Source: Bacteroidia bacterium
Lineage (GTDB): Bacteria > Bacteroidota > Bacteroidia > NS11-12g > UBA955
Assembly (NCBI GenBank): GCA_020848595.1
Contig: JADLHV010000098.1
Span: 1-7,212 of the forward strand
Reading direction: 5' to 3'
DNA length: 7,212 nucleotides
The notes beneath the pieces are model-generated. The model was not told the DNA's origin. It made no database searches and worked only from the letters and a program-made list of their open reading frames with translations. The translations under genes were made by a program, and so were the position numbers. This document shows positions 1-6,496 of the stretch, one piece after another. How positions within the stretch are numbered: position 1 is the first letter of the stretch; each line of letters starts with the position of its first letter.

Positions 1-302
1 TAGATCCTACCAAATCGTTAATGGGGCCTATACAATTGGCCAAAGTTTTTGGTGACCAATGGATTTGGGAAAAATTTTGGGCATTAACTGGGTTATTGTC
101 TTTGGTATTGGCATTTATGAACTTATTGCCAATTCCGGCTCTCGATGGTGGACACGTTTTATTTCTATTAGTCGAAATGATTATTAGACGTCCGCTGAGC
201 GACAAATTCATGTCAGTTATGCAAGTAATCGGTATGGTTTTATTACTGAGCTTAATGGTCTTTGCTTTTGGTAACGATATCTATAAATTGATATTTAAAT
301 AA
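1..302 (+). CDS. rseP: RseP-type site-2 intramembrane zinc protease, C-terminal part (5' truncated)
   Basis: The reading frame is open from the window edge (first full codon at base 3) to a TAA at 300-302, so only about the last 99 residues are present. RseP/S2P proteases cut membrane-spanning anti-sigma factors or signal-peptide remnants inside the inner membrane. The visible part carries the family's C-terminal signature: a G-P-I segment, then a hydrophobic helix running into NLLPIPALDGGH, where the Asp of LDG is the third zinc ligand, then a second hydrophobic helix near the C-terminus. The N-terminal HExxH zinc site and the PDZ domain(s) lie outside the window. An internal ATG at base 21 is not the start, because the homologous sequence continues upstream of it. 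hscB starts 7 bases after the stop, so the two may be co-transcribed. Confidence 0.93.
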   Translation, partial: DPTKSLMGPIQLAKVFGDQWIWEKFWALTGLLSLVLAFMNLLPIPALDGGHVLFLLVEMIIRRPLSDKFMSVMQVIGMVLLLSLMVFAFGNDIYKLIFK

Positions 303-309
303 TGTCACT

Positions 310-801
310 GTGAAGCTCGAAAAACCCGATACTCGAGATTATTTTAGCTTCTATGGTTTAGAACCAACCTTTGAAATTTCTAATGAAGAACTAAAAACTG
401 CCTTCTTAGAAAAAAGCAAAGTCTTTCATCCAGATTTTTATGCCAATGATCCGCAATCACATACTATAGCAGTAATGGCTAGCGCCTATAATAACTTGGC
501 TTATAAAACCCTTCTATCAGAAATAAGTCGAGCCAGCTATCTTATTGATTTATTAGCCGACATTTCCGAAAATAGACAACTTCCTCAATCTTTTCTAATG
601 GAAATGCTCGAATTAAATGAAACCATCGATGAACTAAACGAGGATAATCGATATGAAATAGAAGATAAAATTAGTGCTATTCGTCAAGAAACATTAAGTC
701 AGATTAGAGAAAAAGCCATTCAGAAAAATTGGGATGAATTACAATTACATTTACTCGAATGGAAATACCTCGATCGACTTAAAGAGCGATTAACAGATTA
801 A
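310..801 (+). CDS. hscB: Fe-S cluster assembly co-chaperone HscB (J-domain protein)
   Basis: This 163-residue protein has about the usual HscB length (E. coli 171). HscB hands the IscU scaffold to an Hsp70 (HscA or DnaK) and stimulates its ATPase during Fe-S cluster transfer in the cytoplasm. Residues about 10-80 form a J domain with FSFYGL near the start and the HPD motif at 40-42; the residue after it is Phe rather than the usual Lys/Arg. Residues about 90-163 form the helical C-terminal domain. There, SFLMEMLELNE (94-104) closely resembles the E. coli stretch that binds IscU (Leu92, Met93, Leu96, Glu97, Glu100). The start is taken as GTG at 310: the nearby ATG at 302, which overlaps the rseP stop, gives only three codons. 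No hscA, iscU or iscS is in view, so the partner genes lie elsewhere. Confidence 0.9.
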   Translation: MKLEKPDTRDYFSFYGLEPTFEISNEELKTAFLEKSKVFHPDFYANDPQSHTIAVMASAYNNLAYKTLLSEISRASYLIDLLADISENRQLPQSFLMEMLELNETIDELNEDNRYEIEDKISAIRQETLSQIREKAIQKNWDELQLHLLEWKYLDRLKERLTD

Positions 802-802
802 T

Positions 803-2455
803 TTATTTTTTATTTTTTTTCACTTCTCTGAGTCTTATGAAGTTTATTGGATTGGATTTAAGACCTTCTATCCAATTCTGAGTCATTCTAATACTTTCGT
901 CATAATACAAAACAATACAAGGCACTGTGTTTTGCATTAATTGTTCAGCCTTTGCCATAATTTTTAAACGTTTAGTATTGTCTATTTCAGCATTGGCCTT
1001 ATTAAATAATGCATCAAATCGAGTATCAGAAAAATGAAAATAATTTGGACCAGCTGGACTAAAATTTTCAGTTTTAAAACAGATTAAATAATTTTCAGGA
1101 TCTGGATAATCCGCAATCCAGCTACCTCTAAAACAATTTATTCTTTGGTCTTTTTTCAATTGTCTTAAAAAACTAGAAGGATGTACTTCAATTTTAACTT
1201 TTAATCCAATTTTTTGCATTTCCTTTTGAACAAAAATCATCAACTCTAAATAATCTTGAGTAGTATTAATAACGATTTCTTCTGTTTCCTTTAGATTTAA
1301 GCCACTTAATTGAAGATGATGAAAAGCTGAATCTAAATTGTATTGATTCAAGATTAAATCATTATAAGGATAACCAGGCATTCCTATAGGCACAAAACCA
1401 TAAGTTTCGGAAGTTCCAATACCATTGCGCAAATAAGCAATCATCTTCTTTCTATCAATAGCGAAGTTAATTGCTTTTCTGAGGTGAACATTACTCAAAG
1501 GATGATTTAAAAAATTGTCTCCAATATTAAATCCTAAATATTCTGTGTTTAAAAAAGGTGATTTAATAAGATTAAAACGCTGATGATATTTAGGTTTTAA
1601 TCGGCCCTTTTTATCTAACATTTCATCTTTAATAGTTGCATCTACCCCATTAAAAAAATCGTATTCACCTTGAACAAACTTCATGAAGGCTGTTTGTTTA
1701 TTTTTAACATTTTCTATCATGATACCATCTAAGTATGGCAGTCTGTCTCCATTTTTAAATCGATAATAAAGTGGATTACGATGCAAAAGAATGGCCACTT
1801 CTTCTTCCCATTTAACAAATTTAAAAGGACCTGTTCCGATAGGATGATTTCTAAATTCGGGGCCAGTGCATTCGACAGGCACAATAAAACAATAATACAT
1901 AGCTAATATCCCTAAGAAAGGTTTGAAAGCGTGTAATAATTTTATTTCTACAGTACTATCATTGATAGCAAAAACGGGAAATGGCACAGAATCATTGGTA
2001 TTGAAACAGCGTAGATCCATTTTATCATTAAAAACCCATGCACCAGGAGAAGCGGTTTTCGGATTTGCAATTCGTTTAAAAGAATTAACGACATCAATAG
2101 CAGTCATTTTTCGACTTTTACCTTTGAGAATTCCCTCCGAATGAAAATAAACATTTGTCCTTAAATTAAATAAATAGGATTTACCAGAATCAGAAATAGT
2201 CCAGGATTTAGCGAGACCAGGACAAATATTCAGAGAATCATCGTATTCTACCAATCCTTCAAACAACTGTGATATCACCCATATCTCGCTTTGAGCTCTG
2301 GCAAAAGCTGGATCCAAAGTGCTAATATTTTGATCTTCGTTATAGAAAAAGTAATTCGAAAATTTCAAATTATCCACATTTTGACAACCATTTATACCAT
2401 ACAAAATGGGGAAAAATAGAACTGCTTTTAGGGTATTTCTAAGATGGTTAATCAT
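803..2455 (-). CDS. Family 5 extracellular solute-binding lipoprotein (peptide ABC transporter, DppA/OppA-like)
   Basis: This 550-residue protein is close in size to DppA and OppA (535-543). A hydrophobic N-terminus ends in ING-Cys24, a plausible lipobox, so the mature protein should be lipid-anchored in the envelope. Family 5 signatures follow in order: LDPA (47-50), LFEGL (64-68), PGLAKSW (79-85), RKAINFAIDR (about 325-335) and W-x-ADYPDPEN (about 443-453). The family binds oligopeptides, dipeptides or other small ligands for ABC importers, or acts as a receptor; the ligand cannot be read from the sequence. No permease or ATPase gene adjoins it, so it is an orphan binding protein here. It converges on hscB with one base between the stops, and its lysine-rich tail (KKNKK) is encoded by an A-run. 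The ATG at 2453-2455 gives a good signal peptide. Confidence 0.9.
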   Translation of the reverse strand: MINHLRNTLKAVLFFPILYGINGCQNVDNLKFSNYFFYNEDQNISTLDPAFARAQSEIWVISQLFEGLVEYDDSLNICPGLAKSWTISDSGKSYLFNLRTNVYFHSEGILKGKSRKMTAIDVVNSFKRIANPKTASPGAWVFNDKMDLRCFNTNDSVPFPVFAINDSTVEIKLLHAFKPFLGILAMYYCFIVPVECTGPEFRNHPIGTGPFKFVKWEEEVAILLHRNPLYYRFKNGDRLPYLDGIMIENVKNKQTAFMKFVQGEYDFFNGVDATIKDEMLDKKGRLKPKYHQRFNLIKSPFLNTEYLGFNIGDNFLNHPLSNVHLRKAINFAIDRKKMIAYLRNGIGTSETYGFVPIGMPGYPYNDLILNQYNLDSAFHHLQLSGLNLKETEEIVINTTQDYLELMIFVQKEMQKIGLKVKIEVHPSSFLRQLKKDQRINCFRGSWIADYPDPENYLICFKTENFSPAGPNYFHFSDTRFDALFNKANAEIDNTKRLKIMAKAEQLMQNTVPCIVLYYDESIRMTQNWIEGLKSNPINFIRLREVKKNKK

Positions 2456-2462
2456 ATTTTTG
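2455..2462 (+). promoter_or_regulatory. Possible -7 promoter element (TATTTTTG) ahead of the UPF0173 hydrolase gene
   Basis: The octamer matches the Bacteroidota -7 consensus TAnnTTTG exactly and lies 21 bases before the ATG at 2484, which would give a short leader. It starts on the last base of the start-codon triplet of the divergent lipoprotein gene. No TTTG or TTG is found at the expected -33 position 19-21 bases upstream, so the call rests on one element. A chance match in a short AT-rich gap is quite possible. Confidence 0.35.
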
Positions 2463-2483
2463 AAAGTTCAATAATAAGTGCAA

Positions 2484-3164
2484 ATGAAGGTAAAATATTA
2501 CGGACACTCATGTTTTGGTATTCACACAGGTGGAAAAAATTTATTATTTGATCCATTTATTCGTCAAAATCCATTGGCTAAAGACATTGATATCACTAGC
2601 ATTGAAGCCGATTATATCTTCCTTAGTCACGGTCATCAAGACCATATTGCAGATGCTTTAGAAATAGCGACTAGAACCAATGCACAAATCATCGGAATTT
2701 GGGAAATTTGCGAATGGGCCGGCAATCAAGGTCATACTCATAATCACCCTATGAATATTGGAGGATCATGGACTTTTGACTTTGGAACAGTTCAAATGGT
2801 TAAAGCCGTGCATTCGAGTTCTTTTCAAGATGGTTCGTATGCTGGTCAACCTTGTGGATTCGTTATTCGCAGTGAAGAAAAAGTGTTTTATTATAGTGGA
2901 GATACGGCACTTACCTTAGATATGCAATTGATATCTGAGCGTCATAATTTAAACTTTGCTTTCTTGCCAATAGGGAGCAATTTCACAATGGATGTGGTTG
3001 ATGCGATAACTGCTTCCAAATTTTTAAAATGCAATCATATTATTGGAATGCATTACGATACGTTTGGTTATATTACCATAGACCACGATGAAGCAGTAAA
3101 CCACTTCAATCAAGCAGGTAAACTGTTAACTTTAATGCAAATAGGACAAACTATAGATATTTAG
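2484..3164 (+). CDS. UPF0173 family metal-dependent hydrolase (metallo-beta-lactamase fold)
   Basis: The 226-residue product has the full set of MBL-fold metal ligands in UPF0173 form: HGHQDH at 49-54 (His49, His51, Asp53, His54), His110 in AVHSSS, Asp140 in YYSGDT, and His190 in GMHYDTF. The opening MKVKYYGHSCF is also typical of the family. These are cytoplasmic hydrolases of unknown physiological substrate that probably bind two metal ions. I prefer the ATG at 2484 over an in-frame GTG at 2478, which adds two residues, because family members start with this M-K motif. The gene is 28 bases from the divergent solute-binding protein gene and 14 bases ahead of parA, so it may be the first gene of the par transcription unit. 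A role in chromosome partitioning is not implied by this. Confidence 0.9.
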   Translation: MKVKYYGHSCFGIHTGGKNLLFDPFIRQNPLAKDIDITSIEADYIFLSHGHQDHIADALEIATRTNAQIIGIWEICEWAGNQGHTHNHPMNIGGSWTFDFGTVQMVKAVHSSSFQDGSYAGQPCGFVIRSEEKVFYYSGDTALTLDMQLISERHNLNFAFLPIGSNFTMDVVDAITASKFLKCNHIIGMHYDTFGYITIDHDEAVNHFNQAGKLLTLMQIGQTIDI

Positions 3165-3178
3165 TCAAGTAAAATAAA

Positions 3179-3976
3179 ATGGGAAAGATTATCACAATTG
3201 CCAATCAGAAAGGTGGCGTAGGCAAAACAACTACTGCTATCAACTTAGCCGCCAGTCTGGCTGTTCTTGAATTCAAAACATTGCTAGTCGATGCCGATCC
3301 TCAAGCTAACTCTTCATCTGGTATTGGATTTGATCCACAAAATATCAAAGTTGGTCTCTATGATTGCTTAGTCAATGATATGTCTGCTAAAGACTTAATT
3401 TTGAAATCGGATCTAAAATACCTGGATTTGTTGCCATCTAATATTAATTTAGTTGGAGCAGAATTAGAAATGATTGATTTGCCTAATAGAGAACGTGTCA
3501 TGAAATCAGCTTTCGAAGAAATAAAAAAAGAATACGATTTTATTGTCATCGATTGCTCGCCTTCTCTTGGACTAATTACAACTAATTCTTTGTGTGCTGC
3601 AGATTCAATTATTATTCCTGTTCAATGCGAATATTTTGCCTTAGAAGGTCTTGGAAAATTACTTAATACAATCCGAATTGTTCAAAAAGAATTGAATAAA
3701 AATCTCTCTATTGAAGGTATCTTATTAACTATGTATGACTCTCGATTACGTCTAAGTAATCACGTTGTAGAAGATGTTAAAATGCACTTCCAAGATTTAG
3801 TGTTTGATACTATTATTCCTCGTAATACTAAGCTAAGTGAAGCTCCTAGTTTTGGTATCCCCGTAATTTCTCACGACGTATCTTCTAAGGGTTCTACAAC
3901 ATACTTAAACTTAGCAAGAGAAATTTTGCAAAGAAATGGCATGACTAAAATGGAAAAAACCGAAAAGGTAATGTAA
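3179..3976 (+). CDS. parA: Chromosome-partitioning ATPase ParA (Soj family)
   Basis: ParA forms an ATP-dependent gradient on the nucleoid that moves ParB-bound origin regions. The 265-residue protein has a deviant Walker A motif KGGVGKTT at 11-18 with both the signature lysine (Lys11) and the P-loop lysine (Lys16). It also has the Walker A' motif LVDADPQAN (36-44) and the Walker B motif FIVIDCSPSLG with Asp125. A late IPRNTKLSEAPSFG stretch is characteristic of chromosomal ParA/Soj. There is no N-terminal DNA-binding extension of the kind plasmid type Ia ParA proteins carry, so a chromosomal role fits. The C-terminus is slightly longer than the usual 250-260 residues. It lies 14 bases after the hydrolase gene and 18 bases before parB. 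Confidence 0.96.
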   Translation: MGKIITIANQKGGVGKTTTAINLAASLAVLEFKTLLVDADPQANSSSGIGFDPQNIKVGLYDCLVNDMSAKDLILKSDLKYLDLLPSNINLVGAELEMIDLPNRERVMKSAFEEIKKEYDFIVIDCSPSLGLITTNSLCAADSIIIPVQCEYFALEGLGKLLNTIRIVQKELNKNLSIEGILLTMYDSRLRLSNHVVEDVKMHFQDLVFDTIIPRNTKLSEAPSFGIPVISHDVSSKGSTTYLNLAREILQRNGMTKMEKTEKVM

Positions 3977-3994
3977 TACACAAATCGTAAATTC

Positions 3995-4915
3995 ATGAGT
4001 AAAGATTTAAATAAACCGAAAAAAGGCGGATTGGGTAGAGGGCTTTCTGCTCTATTAAATAATGCTGAAACAGATATAACCGTTTCTTCTGAATACAGAG
4101 CTGGTGGCGGTGTGCACTTAATTGATATTGCGGATATCGAAGCCAATCCATTTCAACCAAGAACAGAATTTGAAGAAAAAGCACTCGAAGAACTTTCTGA
4201 ATCTATTAAAGTTCACGGGCTTATTCAGCCTGTCACTGTCCGTAAAATGGGCTATGATAAATACCAACTCATAAGTGGAGAAAGACGCACAAGGGCCTCA
4301 ATATTAGCTGGACTAACTAAATTACCAGCTTATGTACGTATTGCTAATGACCAGGAAATGCTGGAAATGGCGCTCATCGAAAATATTCAAAGAGAAAACC
4401 TAAATCCGATTGAAGTTTCCCTGAGTTATAAACGTCTATTAGAAGAGTGCAGTCTGAAACAAGAAGAACTTGGTGACCGTGTTGGTAAAGATAGAAGCAC
4501 TGTAAGTAATTACTTGCGTCTTTTACGCTTGCCCGAAGAAGTGCAAGTGGCTCTAAGAGAAAATAAAATTTCAATGGGGCACGCTAAGGCTATTTTAGGT
4601 GTCGATGATACCGATGAACAAATAGCATTGTTTAGAAGAATCGAAAAAGAAAACCTAAGCGTCCGCGGTGCTGAAGATATCGTTAAACAAGCTAAATCGA
4701 ATAAAGGCACACAAAATCAAGGTAAAGCATCTTTACCTACCGTATTCGAAATTGACGATGCTCTGAAACTTAAAGTTGATAAACTTAATAAATCTTTATC
4801 GACTGCTGTTAATATTAAACCTAAAGGCAACAAAGGTGAAATCGTGATTCCTTTTAAAAGTTATGAGGATTTGGAACGAATTTTGACCAGTTTGTCTGAG
4901 CATGAAGAAGCTTAG
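3995..4915 (+). CDS. parB: Chromosome-partitioning protein ParB (Spo0J family)
   Basis: ParB binds parS sites near the origin, loads and spreads as a CTP-driven sliding clamp, and stimulates ParA. The 306-residue protein shows the expected order. GLGRGLSAL (12-20) is the N-terminal ParA-contacting segment. NPFQPR (51-56), HGLIQP (74-79), GERRTRA (95-101) and ENIQRENLNPIE (129-140) make up the CTP-binding ParB/Srx domain. A helix-turn-helix lies around 155-180 (ELGDRVGKDRSTVSNYLRLL), with GHAKAIL at 195-201. The last ~60 residues should be the dimerisation domain. The essential GERR motif is intact. The 3' end overlaps the DUF5683 gene by 14 bases, which suggests translational coupling. I see no parS-like palindrome in the window. 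Confidence 0.96.
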   Translation: MSKDLNKPKKGGLGRGLSALLNNAETDITVSSEYRAGGGVHLIDIADIEANPFQPRTEFEEKALEELSESIKVHGLIQPVTVRKMGYDKYQLISGERRTRASILAGLTKLPAYVRIANDQEMLEMALIENIQRENLNPIEVSLSYKRLLEECSLKQEELGDRVGKDRSTVSNYLRLLRLPEEVQVALRENKISMGHAKAILGVDDTDEQIALFRRIEKENLSVRGAEDIVKQAKSNKGTQNQGKASLPTVFEIDDALKLKVDKLNKSLSTAVNIKPKGNKGEIVIPFKSYEDLERILTSLSEHEEA

Positions 4916-5483
4916 CCTCTTTTTATTATTCTTTATTGGACTCATCTCTCCTACCTTTTCTTATGAACTTAGGTTTGGACTGCAATTAAATGACTTAAAA
5001 GCGAATAAGGATAGTGTAATTGTTCGTAAACACTCGCCTCATAAAGCCACCATTTACAGTGCTGTTTTACCTGGATTGGGACAAGCGTATAATAGAAAAT
5101 ATTGGAAAATTCCCATTGTTTATGCTGCTCTAGGGGTCTCTACATATTTCATGATTATGAATGCCGACTCTATGCGGCAAAGACAAGATGCCCTCAAAGC
5201 AATGCTCGATAGCGACCCTAATACTCTTCCTGCTGGTAAATATGCTAAAATCCCCGAATCGGTTTTAAAAGCACAAAGAAACTATTATCGTACCAATAGA
5301 GATTATAGTATCATCGCTATGGCAGCCTTCTATGTTCTTAATATTGTAGATGCTGCCGTTGATGCTCATTTCTATAAATTCAATATCGACCAACCTTTAT
5401 CTTTACGAAGAGAACGGAAGTTTTACCTTGCTGGAAGTCGAGTTGGGAATGTTCCCACTTTGGGTTTAAGCTACCGATTCTAA
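4902..5483 (+). CDS. DUF5683 domain-containing membrane protein
   Basis: This 193-residue protein starts with a signal peptide (hydrophobic residues 4-19, likely cleavage after Ser20). It then has the block PGLGQAYNRKYWKIP (57-71), which I recognise as the core of DUF5683. A hydrophobic helix follows directly (about 71-88), and a second lies near 134-152 with the acidic residues of NIVDAAVDAHF. The chain ends in LGLSYRF, an aromatic terminus like those of outer-membrane beta strands, though the rest does not look like a barrel. Function is unknown. Genes of this family are commonly found right after parB in Bacteroidota, and here the start lies inside parB, so co-translation is likely. A link to envelope or partition processes is only inferred from position. 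Confidence 0.85.
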   Translation: MKKLSLFLLFFIGLISPTFSYELRFGLQLNDLKANKDSVIVRKHSPHKATIYSAVLPGLGQAYNRKYWKIPIVYAALGVSTYFMIMNADSMRQRQDALKAMLDSDPNTLPAGKYAKIPESVLKAQRNYYRTNRDYSIIAMAAFYVLNIVDAAVDAHFYKFNIDQPLSLRRERKFYLAGSRVGNVPTLGLSYRF

Positions 5484-5529
5484 TTAGTGCATCCTTTTTT
5501 ATCTATATTCGCTGCAATTATTAACTAAA

Positions 5530-6342
5530 TTGAAGCCAATTTCTATTCTTGTATTGATGTTTTGTTGCGCCTGCTCTCAACATCCAATAAACACTCAATT
5601 GTGTTTTTATAAATCTGCTCATTCTAAAGGTCAGCTTATTATTGATGACGACTCAATTCAAGTTTTCCCAGATACGTTTCCGACTATTTCATTCATAGCT
5701 TTTGAATTATTAAAAGATACTGTTGAAATTGAATACTTAGAAAGTTTAAACGAAAAAATATTTATTGCTAAACTTAGAAATCGAGAAGATCAATATGCAC
5801 AATGGCATTACTTTATTGAATCTAAATCCAATCAAAAAACAAGCAGATGGTGGATACCTGTACCGAAGAATAAAGATATTCATTTAATTGATTGCCACCT
5901 TTACTTATGGCCCTTGCCTACCAATAACGATACACTGCTACGAATAGAGTTTAACGCTATAAGACACTCTGATAGTCCGTATTTTTATGAAGACTGGACT
6001 CAAACTGGAATGCAGATTTGGGATTTAAAAAACAAGAAAATATTAGCTCAATTTTTCCCAATCAATACAACCATAGAAAAAGGTGATATCATAAAAGGTG
6101 ATTACGATGAAGAGGTTAATGGTACACCAACTCTTGGCACCATCGTATATGAAAACAATTTGCAATACGAAACCGAGATAACGCTCAATAGCATTAAATT
6201 TAAATTAAAGGAAAATCTATTTTCATACGATACTCTAGACTTAGAACAAGGTTATGTCGACAGCTCGGAAATTGACTATCGAAAAAACCTGATTCAAGCG
6301 GATACAACGACACGTTTTGAATACATTTTAAAACGCTTATAA
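5530..6342 (+). CDS. Putative lipoprotein of unknown function
   Basis: I do not recognise this 270-residue protein. Its first 15 residues look like a short lipoprotein signal: a Lys at position 2, a hydrophobic run, then MFCCAC with Cys15 as the likely lipidated residue. Keeping that signal requires a TTG start at 5530. The frame is open upstream to a stop at 5485 but holds no ATG, and the first internal ATG (codon 10) would destroy the signal. The mature part is rich in aromatic and alternating hydrophobic residues (SRWWIPVP, CHLYLWPLP, GMQIWDL), suggesting a mainly beta fold. No catalytic motif or repeat is visible, and the residues after the Cys are not acidic. It lies 46 bases after the DUF5683 gene in the same direction and could be a distal gene of that unit. 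Confidence 0.7.
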   Translation: MKPISILVLMFCCACSQHPINTQLCFYKSAHSKGQLIIDDDSIQVFPDTFPTISFIAFELLKDTVEIEYLESLNEKIFIAKLRNREDQYAQWHYFIESKSNQKTSRWWIPVPKNKDIHLIDCHLYLWPLPTNNDTLLRIEFNAIRHSDSPYFYEDWTQTGMQIWDLKNKKILAQFFPINTTIEKGDIIKGDYDEEVNGTPTLGTIVYENNLQYETEITLNSIKFKLKENLFSYDTLDLEQGYVDSSEIDYRKNLIQADTTTRFEYILKRL

Positions 6343-6417
6343 TCTCAATTACTTCATTATGTTGTATTTTACTTACATTATAGGCATATTAATGAGTTAT
6401 TGATGTATTTTTAGCAC

Positions 6418-6434
6418 ATTATAAGAAATTATAA
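6418..6434 (+). repeat. Direct repeat ATTATAA x2 at 10-base spacing upstream of the hipB promoter
   Basis: ATTATAA occurs at 6418-6424 and again at 6428-6434, one helical turn apart, just upstream of the predicted -33 element. The TTATAA core is itself palindromic. Related CATTAT copies lie at 6355 and 6376. It could be a regulator binding site or an UP-like AT-rich element, but short AT repeats are frequent in DNA of this composition. Confidence 0.3.
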
Positions 6435-6443
6435 TAGTATAAA

Positions 6444-6475
6444 TTTGCAACATTAACAATAATTTTGTATGTTTG
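6444..6475 (+). promoter_or_regulatory. Predicted hipBA promoter, TTTG-N20-TATGTTTG
   Basis: TTTG at 6444-6447 and TATGTTTG at 6468-6475, with exactly 20 bases between, match the Bacteroidota sigma-ABfr consensus (TTTG, 19-21 spacer, TAnnTTTG). Transcription would begin near 6480-6483, giving a leader of about 15 bases before the hipB ATG at 6497. This also supports that start codon. Two more exact TAnnTTTG octamers lie at 6440-6447 and 6460-6467 but lack a -33 partner at the right distance. Confidence 0.65.
6449..6473 (+). promoter_or_regulatory. Candidate HipB operator: nested inverted repeats in the promoter spacer
   Basis: AACAT (6449-6453) is mirrored by ATGTT (6469-6473). Inside it, ACAA (6456-6459) is mirrored by TTGT (6465-6468). 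The two symmetry centres lie about one base apart, near 6461-6462. The element fills the -33/-7 spacer, where binding of a dimeric HTH repressor such as HipB would block transcription. The arms are short and AT-rich, so this is an inference from position and symmetry, not a recognised operator sequence. Confidence 0.35.
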
Positions 6476-6496
6476 TGATGGAATAATCCCACACAT

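Noticed and set aside
302..313. ATG overlapping the rseP stop as an hscB start
   Set aside because: It reads only three codons before a TGA and is in the wrong frame; GTG at 310 opens the HscB frame.
1923..2144. 73-codon plus-strand open frame
   Set aside because: It lies wholly inside the solute-binding protein gene on the opposite strand, whose family motifs are clear on both sides; no independent signal.
2478..2480. GTG as start of the UPF0173 gene
   Set aside because: It adds only two residues; the ATG at 2484 gives the standard family N-terminus.
3358..4710. Several short minus-strand frames opposite parA and parB
   Set aside because: All fall within conserved parA/parB coding sequence and show no start or family support.
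3165..4915. parS site (TGTTTCACGTGAAACA-like)
   Set aside because: I scanned for GTTTCAC, GTGAAAC and CACGTG cores. Only half-matches such as CACGTTGTAG near 3760 are present, with no palindrome.
5484..5529. Promoter TATATTCG ahead of the unknown lipoprotein
   Set aside because: One mismatch to the -7 consensus and no TTTG/TTG at the right distance; the only TTTG upstream is about 40 bases away.
6376..6394. Terminator hairpin CATTA...TAATG after the lipoprotein gene
   Set aside because: A five-base AT-rich stem with a nine-base loop and no continuous T-run is too weak to call.
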